A DNA stretch of 64,000 nucleotides, taken from positions 248,001 through 312,000 of the forward strand of contig JAUIRK010000536.1 of the NCBI GenBank assembly GCA_030549495.1, in the 5' to 3' direction. Made by a program: the position numbers and the translations under genes. Every line of letters starts with the position of its first letter. The first letter of the stretch is position 1. Positions 50,201 to 60,497 of this stretch are shown here, piece by piece. Origin of the DNA: Nectonema munidae (Eukaryota > Nematomorpha > Nectonematoida > Nectonematidae). Under the pieces are notes generated by a model. It had not been told where the DNA came from, did no database searches, and worked only from the letters and a program-made list of their open reading frames with translations.

Positions 50201-53200
50201 TCCAGTATCTAACCAAACTTACCCACGCCCCGACTTCCTTATTGGAAGCCTATGTGAAAGGCAGAAACTTAATCCACGCTGCGTAAAAGGGAGTTTCACA
50301 TTATATCGATGTTTGAAACTTTGGAAATCCGCGGGAAACCAAATTTGTCATATATGGAGCATCCAAGTGTTCATAATTATAAAGGAGAACTGATAAAATA
50401 AAATAAAGTTGAAAAGTGAGTTATCAAATGAGAGGAATTTGTCATTTCCTACTACGTTTTATCTATCCAAAAATATATTTTATACTTTTGAAGAGCAATC
50501 TTCCTTATTCTATAATTAAAAAAATGTTTATTGTTAAAATATAAAAAGAACGATTCCAAAAAGACAAATTGTGAAAGATTTTAAAGGATATGATAAGTAA
50601 TATTCATATTTATTCATGTCAATTTTGAAAACTTATAAGGTAGATTTCTAAAACTAATTGTCAACCAAAATTTTCCTTTTAAAATATTTTGGGCCAAAAA
50701 AATTAAAATTTGTCAAAGCAAAGTTGCTTTGTATGAGAACGATTTTTTTTTATTAAATATCAAAGGCACAGCGCTTTTTTGCACAGCGAAAAGTTGATCA
50801 GTTTAGAAGTGGCCCTAAATGAGTGCACTACAAGTGAAATCAGGAAGCATGAGACTTTTGTGAATGAATAAATTTATGCTTTGTGGTAAGAAGTTTGGCG
50901 ATTTCTTTAATACACCAAGTAAACCACTCATTCTACACAACAGATGATCGATATGGTCTTTCCCCTTCATCTTATTGTGGGTAATCAAGCCAAGAAAGTT
51001 GGAAGAGTAGACTTCACTCATTTTCGTATTAGAAGAAACATTTAAAAAATTTTTCAACTTTAGTTTTGCTTTTATTCAATTTATAAAAATCGATTCTAAA
51101 ACTTTTCTCAAATTACTCTGGATAAATTCTTGAGCGTCATTTTCTTTTAGATTGCGATGAATAAGTAAAGAAATGTCATCTACGAAGAACAAGAAATCAA
51201 TAACTGTGTTGCTAAGAAAAATATCATTTATGTACGGCTTTAAAATCAAAGCTCTAAAAATGGACCTTTGTAGAACCCGGGACGTTATTTTTATTTCCCC
51301 AGATATACAACTTTTATAAACAACGAATTGCGAACTGTTAGAAAAATAGGATCCGAAAAACTGAATAGAATTTGCATCAAAACTAAATTTTCCCATTTTT
51401 TCATAATCAATCGATGAGAAACAGTGTTGAAAGCATGGCTTAAGTCTAAGAAAACACCTCCTACAACCTTTTTTGCTCCTAATATTTGACGACTTTTCCA
51501 ATAAATAATTATGAATGAAGCAACTTAATTTAATGGAATTTTCTAAAACCAAATTGCTGATGAAAGATGAAATTATTCGCCTCAAGAAATTGATTGATTT
51601 ATTTCTGTGGAAATTTTTCCAGAACTTTGGAGATTGAAATTGGTCTATAGTTTGCTGCAAGTCCGGGATCTTCTTTTTTTAGAACAGAACAACTTTTTAA
51701 AACTTTTGGAAAGTATCCACATTCGATGCACCTGGTTAAGACTTAGCAAATAGAAGATTTTATAAGTTTTAAATGATGAATGGATCTTCGAAGAAATCAG
51801 TAGAATCACTGCTCTTCATCTATTGCATCCAAAACATCAGTTAAACAGACTAACAGCATTAAAACTGAACTTTTCTTCCGTTATATTTTCCATTGCATGT
51901 GGAAACAAAGAAGGAAAGCGTCCACTAAATACTTCCGCAATTGGCGTATGCTTTTCTAAATCAACATCATGCATTAACATCGTTTACTTTTTCGGATTAC
52001 CAATATAATATTCCAATTTTCTCCAAATTAGTTTTGAGTTGTTTTTGATTCTACTGAATTCGATGCGATAAAATTCTTTCCTCAAATTACGAGCTTTATA
52101 TTTTATAAGATTCCTGATCTGTTTGTACTCATTGAATAAAGTTCCATTTTGTTCTGCTGCCAGTTTTCCCCTCCTTTTTTGGTATCTAATAGCATATCAT
52201 CTGTCATCCACAAATGTTTCCTGCATTAATACTTGTCTTTACGTTCTTTCGTAGCTTTTAGAAGTCAATATTCATCACGATGATATCTATTAATTTCTCA
52301 AAATAAGTGTCTATAGCTAGGCAAGTATCTACAAAGAGTTTAGATCAATAGTAAGTAGAACAGCTAACAGAGAATGATTGAAGAAAAAATTTCAATGACT
52401 TTGTTTCACTCAACTTCTTGGCGTAACTTTCAAATGACAATATTATTGGATGATGGTGTGAGAAGTATTCTCTGAACACACAAGAAATAAAATGATCAAA
52501 GTGAATTGAAAGAAAATAATATTATGCAAAAGGGAACCCGACGCATACCTACCTGGTTTCATTAATCACAGTAGGTTCATACGAATTACAAGCAATTCAG
52601 TAAAAAAGAACTTGGAATAAGAGCAATTGGGTATATCATTCAAAATAATATTAAAATCATCAAGGAACCCATTCTTAGCAGAACAATAGCACTTTTTCAA
52701 AAACAGGAAGAATCCTTCTGAGAATAATTGAGTAGAAAAAGCGGTGTAATTGGGGAGGATGATGTATGTTGTGAGTGTACAAGTTGGTAAAATTGTTCAA
52801 CCTTAAAACAATTGAAAACAACTCAAAAGTTTTGGAATAAAAGCATGCCCTAAAAACTCCTGCAATAATTTGTTTATTTGGTGTAAAATGCCAGTCCTAT
52901 ATAAGAAGAAATTTCAAAAAAAAATCCAAATTTATTAATACACCTAATTTTTACTCACTGGACCGTAGTTCAAAATGTATTATTAAAATTTATGTAAATT
53001 CGATGTGTTAATTATTTACATTAATTTATTATGTTTCTTATTTTAACACCTAACTTCAATAATTAAATTTATATTTAAAAAAACAAAAAATTTTTTTTAA
53101 CAATTTATATCATTTTTACGTTGCTTCAGTATTTTGAATATCGACAAAATAAAATCAAAGAAATTTGAAAACATCACTCAATTAAAGCAAGTCCCATATT

Positions 53201-55079
53201 TGGATTCAGCATATCAAATTATTATTTATTAGTATACATTAGCTCTTATATGCGTATTGATTGATTAGTAGCTAACCAATCAATTTTGATGTTTTAAGAG
53301 AACGTACAATTTTACTAAGACGTACATTATTGGTTTAATATTTTACTAGTCCAATTTCTTTGCAACGATTGGTTCAAAGCAGGAACAGCTTTTCTTTGGG
53401 ATAAAATTAATTCAAGCGTTTTTTAGGGACGAATAAAGAGCGTTCCGTTTATTTGAAGGCGATGACTTTGGCGGAAAGTCACGCTAAAGCCGCTGTCCTT
53501 GATCAAACAGATGACAACAAGAACGAAGTGGTGGCAGCTATTTATCAAACTGGACCAGTAAAACACTTCCAATTTTTATAATTGATTAAGTAGGTCGAAA
53601 CAAATAAAAAATTAAAATATTGAATATTTCTGTATAGGATGTGTGAGCATCTATTTTGTTCATGTCACATTTTCCAACTCATAAAATAGAAGTAATTACT
53701 AGTTTATTTCAAAAAATAGTTGATATTATGAAAACTGTTGTATTTATTAAAATGCATAAAATTGGTTTAAAAGTTAACTAAAGAAACGACTTCACTATCA
53801 AAATCCTTAACTTCCATTTCTGTTTCTTTCTTCAATATATGCGAATGCTCAAAAATTTTCATTTCGAATTTCTATTAATAAAAAATTTAATATGAAATGA
53901 TGTAGACAAATGCAAGTAATGTTGTTATTGGATAAAACAAACAAAAATCATTATCAAATAATAGATAAATTTTAATAGATTTAATAAAATCTTTTCCCTA
54001 CAAAATTTTTTTTTCATATATTAAATACAAAGTAAAACAAAAAAGTATAGTTAAAATTTAAAATAATTATTACATATGGCAAAACAAAGCTTTGATTTCT
54101 AGCTCAATTGTCTTTATCTTCAGAATGAATTTTATAATCATTAATTGATAAATAAATCAATAGAGAAGAATCTGATTATATGACATCTCTAAGGATACCT
54201 TTATTTGTATATTTGGATACATAAAAAGTTTCTTCTATTGGAATAATTATTAAAAGTAAAATAAGATGAAATTTAGGGAAAACATTGTGAGATATCATTT
54301 CGATTTATCCACTTTGTTTTTTATATATAAAAATTTATCAATTTTCCTTTGATTTTCTTTGTTTCCTTATGTATCAATAACACTTTTTCAAATTGATACG
54401 AAAACACATATATTGAATTTGTTTTGTGAATAAAATAGAGCTATTTTAATAAAATCAAATATGTTTTAATAAAACTTTTAACTTGTCTTTTCATCTTTCA
54501 ATTTTAAATCGGCATCTTTTTAAATGATTTAATTAAAATGCTTTGAATTAAAAAAAAACTTATTCCAAAGAAAAATGCAACTGGTATGAATAATTTTTTA
54601 GATTTTTTATTTAAAAATATTTTTTTTTTGAAACTTTATCATAACTTGAGAAAATTTGCTTTGCTTTTCAAACGACTTATATATCCTTTGTTAAAATGGG
54701 TTCACACTAAACTCGCACCAACCAACTTGCACTTTTGTAATACAAACTCAAACAAACTAAGTAATTAACTAACAAAGCGAGCTGGCAAAAGTGATTTGGG
54801 TGGGAGTTGACCAGATCGCCTAAAAATCGATAGAAAGACAGACTTAAGTCAACTTAGTATTGATGAATCGCTTTGAAAGATTTATAAGAGTTCTTCTCTC
54901 TTTCCCGCTATAGATGATATTTGGAAGAGATTACACATTCTACTTCACGATAACAAATAGAGCGATTGTCAGTCGAACTGTCGACATCTCTCTAACCGTC
55001 CAGAGCAAGTTGTACACCGGAGAAAACAATGCAGTGATCAAGGCACAGAAGTACTATTCCATCATCTATCCTGGTCAAA
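41105..55079 (+). CDS. Transglutaminase (annulin/hemocyte type), multi-exon gene, both ends incomplete
   Basis: Gene-level entry; twelve exons are listed separately. Calcium-dependent protein-glutamine gamma-glutamyltransferases cross-link Gln and Lys side chains; arthropod members act in hemolymph clotting and cuticle or epithelial cross-linking (family knowledge). Seen here: N domain with [15 protein letters not shown], core with catalytic Cys in [14 protein letters not shown] (TGT 44285-44287), His in YHAWNEAWM (CAT 49178-49180) and Asp in [11 protein letters not shown] (GAT 49247-49249), the [13 protein letters not shown] strand, and the start of beta-barrel 1. All eleven introns are GT-AG and the phases agree across every junction, about 615 codons joined without a stop. 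Missing: the initiator exon and roughly the last 150-200 residues (rest of barrel 1, barrel 2), which should lie beyond 55.1 kb and probably outside the window. The cysteine of the usual CGPASV motif is valine (VGPTSL). The triad suggests an active enzyme. Confidence 0.95.
41365..41545 (+). CDS. Transglutaminase exon b (N domain)
   Basis: After [28 protein letters not shown], then [36 protein letters not shown]. KLVVRRGxPF is the signature of the transglutaminase N-terminal domain. Phase 0 in, 1 out. Confidence 0.93.
42611..42871 (+). CDS. Transglutaminase exon c (N domain)
   Basis: Acceptor ACTATAG. Reads [40 protein letters not shown] and [13 protein letters not shown] before [14 protein letters not shown] closes the N domain in this family. 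Confidence 0.93.
43241..43330. other. Hairpin in transglutaminase intron
   Basis: CCTACAGG and CCTGTAGG form a perfect 8-bp stem around a 17-nt loop. No known class. Confidence 0.35.
43729..43871 (+). CDS. Transglutaminase exon d (core start)
   Basis: Acceptor TTTTTTAG, donor [51 protein letters not shown]; WRKExxL and WNYGQF are core-domain landmarks. Phase 1 in, 0 out. Confidence 0.93.
43897..43919 (+). repeat. (GT)n microsatellite
   Basis: GTGTGGGTGTGTGTGTGTG, in the 91-bp intron between exons d and e, just after the GTAAGT donor. Confidence 0.85.
43963..44070 (+). CDS. Transglutaminase exon e
   Basis: [36 protein letters not shown]; matches the FExGVLDxC...PxxVSRxxSA segment. Acceptor CACCAAG, donor GTATCA, phase 0 both sides. 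The intron after it is only 70 bp. Confidence 0.88.
44141..44315 (+). CDS. Transglutaminase exon f (catalytic Cys)
   Basis: [58 protein letters not shown]. Nucleophilic Cys codon at 44285-44287. Acceptor ATTTTTAG, donor GTAAAC, phase 1 out. Confidence 0.96.
45210..45363 (+). other. Short Lys/Glu-rich coiled-coil frame in intron
   Basis: 51 codons: [37 protein letters not shown], then a stop. It resembles the charged tail found in Myb/MADF-type transposon proteins, but nothing else of such an element is seen nearby. Likely a fragment. Confidence 0.25.
46018..46220. repeat. T-rich ~20-bp minisatellite with inverted second half
   Basis: First half repeats AATTTGTCTTTTTT-like units (46023-46130); second half repeats the complement, AAAAAAGACAATTT-like units (46135-46215). 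The whole forms a loose palindrome in the transglutaminase intron. Confidence 0.55.
46270..46388 (-). mobile_element. hAT-type terminal fragment
   Basis: Minus strand: CAGTGATTCCCAATCTTTTT, TAATAAAGGGCC, CGCATCAAAAGC. CAGTGxTTCCCAA is a common hAT tip. The opposite end and target duplication were not found. Confidence 0.4.
46802..46940 (+). CDS. Transglutaminase exon g
   Basis: [46 protein letters not shown]; follows the catalytic Cys block in every family member (VxRxLGIPxRxVTNxxSAHD). Acceptor TCTCTTTAG, donor GTACTT, phase 2 out. Confidence 0.95.
47101..47124. repeat. (ATT)n microsatellite
   Basis: Eight ATT units. Confidence 0.85.
48340..48430 (+). mobile_element. hAT-type terminal fragment (possible)
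   Basis: GCTTCCCCAACTTTTTTCCG followed by CACTTGACCC and CATGAACCCC resembles the ends of hAT elements of the TTCCCAACCTTTTT kind. One end only. Confidence 0.3.
49171..49274 (+). CDS. Transglutaminase exon h (catalytic His and Asp)
   Basis: [33 protein letters not shown]. His at 49178-49180, Asp at 49247-49249. Acceptor TTCTTAAG, donor GTATGC, phase 1 out. Confidence 0.96.
49345..49516 (+). CDS. Transglutaminase exon i
   Basis: [57 protein letters not shown]. The usual Cys of F.CGP is Val. Intron before it is 70 bp. Acceptor TTATTTAG, donor GTAAGC, phase 2 out. Confidence 0.95.
49589..49686 (+). CDS. Transglutaminase exon j (Ca-binding region end)
   Basis: [33 protein letters not shown]; corresponds to IGxxISTKxxG...DIT..YKYPEG. 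Intron before it is 72 bp. The donor GTTTTT is weak apart from GT, but the phase to the next exon agrees. Confidence 0.92.
49795..49912 (+). repeat. T-rich ~20-bp minisatellite, second locus
   Basis: Units such as ATTTTGTCTTTTTCCATTTT repeated about five times. Same motif as the tract near 46.0 kb, in a different transglutaminase intron. Confidence 0.6.
50085..50231 (-). mobile_element. tRNA-derived SINE, family A, in transglutaminase intron
   Basis: Minus strand, nearly complete: CGGGGCGTGGGTAAGTTTGG, TTAGATACTGGATTTCGATA, then a B-box region damaged to CTTGGGTCAAGCC, TCATAGTTCGATACAAAAGG, and a GATGAAAACACC tail. TTAAGGTTAAAATTAGG follows at the 3' side in place of the GGTAAA-type end. Confidence 0.75.
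50800..52260 (-). mobile_element. CR1/Jockey-group LINE, 5'-truncated and decayed, in intron
   Basis: Reverse-transcriptase blocks on the minus strand: [20 protein letters not shown] and NYRPISI near 51720-51650, QFGFRK near 51545, [20 protein letters not shown] near 51300, LKPYINDIF, catalytic FFVDDISLL near 51180, [20 protein letters not shown] near 50950, [20 protein letters not shown] near 50860. The order is that of the CR1/Jockey group; VDD replaces the usual ADD. No endonuclease was seen. Confidence 0.75.
53427..53557 (+). CDS. Transglutaminase exon k (after core)
   Basis: [44 protein letters not shown]; matches the EGSxEERxxxxxA segment linking core and barrel 1. Preceded by a 3.7-kb intron that carries a SINE and a LINE. 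Acceptor TTTTTTAG, donor GTAAAA. Confidence 0.85.
54914..55079 (+). CDS. Transglutaminase exon l (beta-barrel 1 start)
   Basis: [55 protein letters not shown]. Alternating hydrophobic strands as in the first Ig-like barrel. Acceptor CGCTATAG, donor GTAAGT, phase 1 out. This is the last exon I can place. Confidence 0.85.
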
Positions 55080-56360
55080 GTAAGTCCTTTCGACGTTATC
55101 TACTTATTTTCTTTTTTTCTGAAGAAACTTAAAAAAAAATTTTTTTTATTTTTGCTAAGTGTTATAACTTTGAAGTATTTCTTTTAATTTAAAAGCATAG
55201 CATTTTTCATTCCAAGTTTTTGTAAGCAAGAAGATAAAGAGTTATATTTTTTTTGAAAACATAACTGGTCATCTAATCCCACTTTGGCACTAATATACTG
55301 ATTCAGTTGGAAGTTGTTATATAAGTTTGCGACAATAACATTTTAGTCTCGGTGATTGGCCTGCCATAACAATCAGTCATATCAATTAATGAGATTGACG
55401 CATGAAAATTTTTCATTGATTGATGTTTAAAATCAATGTATGTGTTTAAAATGCATAGACACAAAGAATATTCTTACTATGCATAAAACAGCGCCCTACT
55501 CCGATATTTTTGAGAACAATAACAAAGCTACGCTCTTTTGAAAACTTTTTCCGATTTTTTACGAATATAAAAAAAATTTTGAACCCATTGGCATAAATGT
55601 AGTATTCCTTTTTAAACTAATATTTTAAAGAAATTTCAAACAAAATGGCCCTTAAACTTTTATCGTTCTTTGATCTTTTTGTTGTAAATTTTTTTTCAAA
55701 AAGTTTTTTCTTTCTATTTTCAATGGGAACATATTTAGTTTTTTTCCTTTTTTCAAAATTTATGCAAAAGTTTAACCATATAAATATGTATGTTTTTGTA
55801 TTAGCTTTTAGATATAATACGAGAACGAAATTTTTACCATATGTGATTCGTTTCATCTTAAATTCGAGTCATAGAGTCTTCACTTTTTTTTTAGATAGAT
55901 AAAGTTAAATTTTTTTTTATTCCTATAAATTAAATCTTTGTTCTTTATGACTATATACAAAATTTGGCGATTTCTTTTTGTATTTTCTCAAATAAACATT
56001 TATACTACGTAGTCTCATATGGCAATTAATTTCTAAGAAATTTTGTTGAATCTCAGTTGTTCCTACTTTTATTAGAAAATAATTTCGTCCCTCACTAAGG
56101 TGGAAAGTCAAGGTTTTTAGCATAAGTTCAAAGTTGTAACAAAAGAAAGCCGACTTGAACTGCTCCTCCCAAGTATGCTGCAGACACATCCAACTACCAA
56201 ATGAAAAGATTTGTTTGTCTTCATTTTATACATAACTAAATGAAAATTCTCCAAAAATGCCATAACTATCATATGGAGAAAATTTTTTCAAATATAACCT
56301 TGGATAAATAATGATTGAAATATTTGTCATTTTAAAAAATATATATCACATTAGCTGTAT
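55080..56360. other. AT-rich stretch, presumably transglutaminase intron
   Basis: Follows the phase-1 donor at 55080. No acceptor-bounded segment resembling the rest of barrel 1 was found here or further on. Overlapping open frames on both strands at 55617-55902 are low-complexity. Confidence 0.45.
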
Positions 56361-56368
56361 AGAGGTCA

Positions 56369-56394
56369 ATAATAATAATAATAATAATAATAAT
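56369..56394 (+). repeat. (AAT)n microsatellite
   Basis: About nine AAT units. Confidence 0.85.
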
Positions 56395-56514
56395 GGCTAA
56401 GAGTCGCTTATTTATTTTTAATGCCACCTGGGGCGGATGCTATTCAGAACCGCTAAAGTGTAATAATATACAAGTATATATGTATAAAAAAGTGGAATAA
56501 AAGTGGTAGCACAA

Positions 56515-56879
56515 AGTGGCGGTTCTAGATTTTCAAAAGTTAGGGGGCCAAACAAGGGCCAAGTTTTTAAATCGATTATTTTTTATAAATTTTGCAATTT
56601 ACCAAATACATAATTGTTTTACTTTTTTCTTTGAATTATTCAATGAATGAAAATTAAATTAAGAGTGCTCTTGGGCTAAGATTCACCCGTCGAGATAAGA
56701 GAGATATTTCTTCCCCTGGATGCAAAACCCACTCAAAAAAATTAAATTATAAAAAGTTTCGGCTAAATTTAAAATCCAGTAAAATAGGTATTTGATGTGG
56801 AGGGGCCAACATGGGGTCCAGCCAAAAAACTAGGGGGGGGGGGGGCATGGCCTCCCCTGGCCCCCTTAAAACTGCCACT
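56515..56879. mobile_element. hAT-type MITE
   Basis: About 365 bp with inverted ends AGTGGCGGTTCTAG and AGTGGCAGTTTTAA and subterminal AGGGGGCCA / AGGGGGCCAGGGGAGG. Flanks GGTAGCACAA and GGTAGCAAAG suggest a slightly decayed 8-bp target duplication. Contains a run of 13 G near 56833-56845. Confidence 0.65.
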
Positions 56880-56962
56880 GGTAGCAAAGCATCTCATTAC
56901 ATTACTGTTTAAGTCTAAAATATTTCGATAAAATTTCTATTGGTGATATGAGAGAAATGAGC

Positions 56963-57108
56963 TCAATATGAGCGCGTTTTAAATATTGCGAAAGGGCGGT
57001 ATGAATACGGGTGGTTTGCGAAGAAGTACTGCGCTTGCTGGGCGCTTTATGAGAATATTGACGTGTTCAAGCACTGGTATACTACTAAAATTGAAGAAAA
57101 AGACGATG
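56963..57108 (+). other. Orphan exon-like segment
   Basis: Open frame AQYERVLNIAKGRYEYGWFA, KKYCACWALYENIDVFKHWY, TTKIEEKDDG ending at a strong GTGAGG donor. Rich in aromatic residues and Cys; it does not fit transglutaminase barrels. No clear acceptor at its start. It could be part of another gene or of a transposon. Confidence 0.25.
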
Positions 57109-57361
57109 GTGAGGTCATTTTAAATATTCTATTACTTGGGCATCTACAATTGATATATTTTCCTGTTCACCGTATATTTTTAGCACGAACCTTTTGGGTA
57201 ACGGTTTTCCAGAATGAGTACACTAACAAAGCTAATCAAAATAACGTCATCACTCTCAACATCCTAACGAGAACGAGAGAAACTAACGAACTTTACTTCA
57301 CAAGTGCGGACATCTCGATAGCTAGTTCATCCGCCTTCCGATTTCTTTACTAACCAACCTT

Positions 57362-57480
57362 CCTGACTAACTCTAACTAACGAAAGTGATTCAATAACCG
57401 AAAATGGTAAACTAATATACTCAACTCTTTCTTGTCCTACATCCAACACACCCACCCCAAACCTCATTTACCACATTCTC
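57362..57480 (+). repeat. Dispersed ~100-bp repeat, copy 1
   Basis: CTGACTAACTCTAACTAACG and ATACTCAACTCTTTCTTGTC recur at 58450-58540 in the same order. Confidence 0.5.
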
Positions 57481-58449
57481 TGTTTTCGAACACAAAATCT
57501 CTATATTCGCTAACATATGAAATTATATTTATACATAATATCTCTTTACACTTATTACTATAAACACTAATCTTACTAACAATATTAAAATATATATATG
57601 TGTCCGATATTCCTTATTAATAATATTTTATCAAAAATAGATTTTTATTTATTAATATTATAATATATTATATACGTGTATGCATATATTTCTACAGTTG
57701 TTAATTTTGCAATAAAATCTTTCATTTTTGACACTAAAAACTGTCATCCAATTTTTCAATGATTCTACTCCACAATTTATTGATAGCATGGCAAATAAAT
57801 AACTTTTGTTAAAAGATCACCAATATTTTAACATATGTTTTCTATGGTAAAAACATCGCGCTAAAATTTGTAAGAAGCTGTGATGTACACAAGTCACGTG
57901 TTAAGATATTCAGACTGGATTCTATTGCGAACAATGTTTTTTTATTCAGATTATTATATCAAATCCTGCTCAACTCTAAATTTTATTAATGAAAGTTTGT
58001 CTTTCATTTTTTTGGTAAATTTAAAAGGTAAGCATTCATTTTCATGATTTGTATTATAGAATTACTACATGAAATAATACAGAATTAGAAAATTCAATAA
58101 TTATATATTAGTTATCATAAAAAATTTTCAACTTTTTAAATATACTTTTGCTTTAAATATATCATCAAGAAATGATCTTTTAATATTTTTGATACACTTC
58201 ATTTAACAGGAAAGATTTCGGTTATTGATCACAATATTGATATATTTTGGGTATTTTTCAAATTCTGGTACAAAAAGAAGTTTTTTAAGAATAATTGGTT
58301 GTGAAATATTTTTAAAAGCAAATTTTAATTTTACCATCTCGTTCAAAAAAAATTTTATCGTAGGAACGTAGTTAAAGCTGAAGAGAAGAGAGAAAAATCG
58401 CATTTATCTTAGACAGTTTTTTTTAACTTGACTAACCAAAGCCAACACC

Positions 58450-58540
58450 ACTTACTGACTAACTCTAACTAACCAAAGGCTAAACGCATACTCAACTCTT
58501 TTCTCTTGTCATTCTTTCAACACAGTTTACCATAAAAATT
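58450..58540 (+). repeat. Dispersed ~100-bp repeat, copy 2
   Basis: CTGACTAACTCTAACTAACC and CATACTCAACTCTTTTCTCT; partner of 57362-57480. Unclassified. Confidence 0.5.
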
Positions 58541-59060
58541 CTGACTTATTTGTTTATTGAAAAATATTTTCAAATCTTACAATTGTTTTATCTTTAGCTT
58601 GCATTCTTTGCGATATAAGATGACTTTTTTGGATATACTTTATTCCGTTCTATTATTTTGAATTTTTTCCTTTCAATAGTCGAATCTATCCATATTTAAC
58701 CATGTAGGGCTTCAAAGAAGTCTTTCATTATTTAAATTGCTTCATTCATAGAGGTATTCAATTAAATTGGTTTACAAGAATCAAATTGAGACTTTGGAAA
58801 AGTTTTAACCATTAAGAAGTGTTCATTAACTGAATGGAATTAATTAAAATATTTATTGTTATTGAAAAAAGTTTTAATATAAAAAAATGAACACGGTAGT
58901 TTACATTTTCGCATTCCCATCACTCTGAGAAAAAGATTTGCATTTAGAGAATGTGAATTAATAACAAAGACATTATGCACTAATGAAGATACACAGAATG
59001 CTTTAATTAAAGTATTCATAGAGAAATATAGATGGCGTTAAAAATATAGGTTAAATATAG

Positions 59061-59209
59061 GGGGCGTAAGTAAGGTTGGTTAGATACTAGGTTTCGATAA
59101 CTCAAGGTTTTGGGTTCGATCCCGCATCAAGCCTACTTTCTTCATAGTTCAATACAAGCGGCGCATTTGTGCCTTTTCGATGAAAACACCCCACGGTACA
59201 TTTACCTAT
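59061..59209 (+). mobile_element. tRNA-derived SINE, family A, best-preserved copy
   Basis: GGGGCGTAAGTAAGGTTGGT, TAGATACTAGG (A-box region), TTTTGGGTTCGATCCCGC (B box), CATCAAGCC, TTCATAGTTCAATACAAGCG, GCGCATTTGTGCC, GATGAAAACACCCCACGG, TACATTTACC. About 149 bp; used as the reference for the family. Confidence 0.85.
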
Positions 59210-60023
59210 AAAGGCATATATTTATAAATAATAAGTTTTCACGATATATTTTCCATGCTGTTTTTCAGAGATATCTTTACAAGAAAACCTAAAAATTTTA
59301 TTTTACAAAAACATATCATGAATATTGCTGATTTAATCAATTCCTAACTTTTCACTGAATTTTTGAAATTTATTTAGTTTTATTAATTGGCTACAAATTC
59401 TCATTTTATTGTAGTAATTTTGTAGAACTATTTCATAGATTAAAAATAGTAAAGCTTGAGATGTAGTAATTTTGAGGACGGTTATGATTCCAACATTTTC
59501 CAGTTACCTTAACTAGTTCATTTAAATCGTTAAAATTTAAATAGAAATACTTAGTTTTTTAAATTACTTAATTAACCAAAGTCAAAAGCTAAAATTAATA
59601 ATAGTGAATACCTTTTCCTGAATTTGCTGGTGAGTTGTTACACTTATCAAATTGATAAACCAATTGCAAATTCAATAGTTGATTTTTGGACAAAAGGCTT
59701 TGATATAGGGAATATGGGTCACTAATTTTTTTTACTAAATAATTTGTTAGTTACACTTGCAAGGCATTGGAAAACCTTGTTCATTCATTGGTGAAAATTT
59801 GGACGAGAGCGCTTATTAGTTTAATTTCACCATGTCCCATTTTAATCGTTATGTATCCTTTTATCAATATATCATATGTAGAATTTCAGCAAAGAATTTA
59901 GATATGTGAGGCGAATTTTTAATTAGTATTTCAGTAATGAAGCATTCTTGACTGCCTTATCGTCACAACGCAAAAATTGGCAAATTTGATTTTATTAGAG
60001 TAAAAATATGACATAAATTAAGA

Positions 60024-60227
60024 GAAAATCAAATGTTAGCTTGACAATTGAAGAAATCCAAGGCGCATTGAAATACGGCATGAAAAAACTAAAAAAGTTT
60101 CATAATTATCAAATATTATTTTTAAGAAAATCAAATGTTAGCTTGACAATTGAAGAAATCCAAGGCGCCTTGAAATACGGCATGAAAAAACTAAAAAAGT
60201 TTCATAATTATCAAATATTATTTTTAA
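60024..60227 (+). repeat. Recent 102-bp tandem duplication, in frame
   Basis: Units 60024-60125 and 60126-60227 differ at about one position (GCGCATTG versus GCGCCTTG). 102 is a multiple of three and the plus-strand frame 60041-60244 stays open, repeating TIEEIQGALKYGMKKLKKFH. The frame has no recognised family and no splice support. Confidence 0.9.
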
Positions 60228-60497
60228 GAAAAAGAAGACTATAGCCACACACTTTATCCGTGCATTAAATTTGCATTTTTTGAATGATGTTTGATTCATT
60301 CACTTGATTGGTTATTGATCCGCGAAAGTCGTAAGATTTCTACTTTGAACTACAGTATCAAAAAAAGTGAAAAGTCTTCTCTGAACTAAAATCTCCCTAA
60401 AAATATTTCAAATATCATTGAAAACCCATATGAATTTACTGAGCACGCTTCAAAATTTATTTTTATGGTATATATGTGTTCAGAGCACATATGCACA

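Noticed and set aside
55617-55902. Overlapping open frames on both strands
   Set aside because: Low-complexity A/T sequence with Phe/Lys-rich translations.
56963-57108. Candidate next transglutaminase exon
   Set aside because: Sequence and composition do not match barrel 1 or 2 and no acceptor fits phase 1; kept only as an orphan segment.
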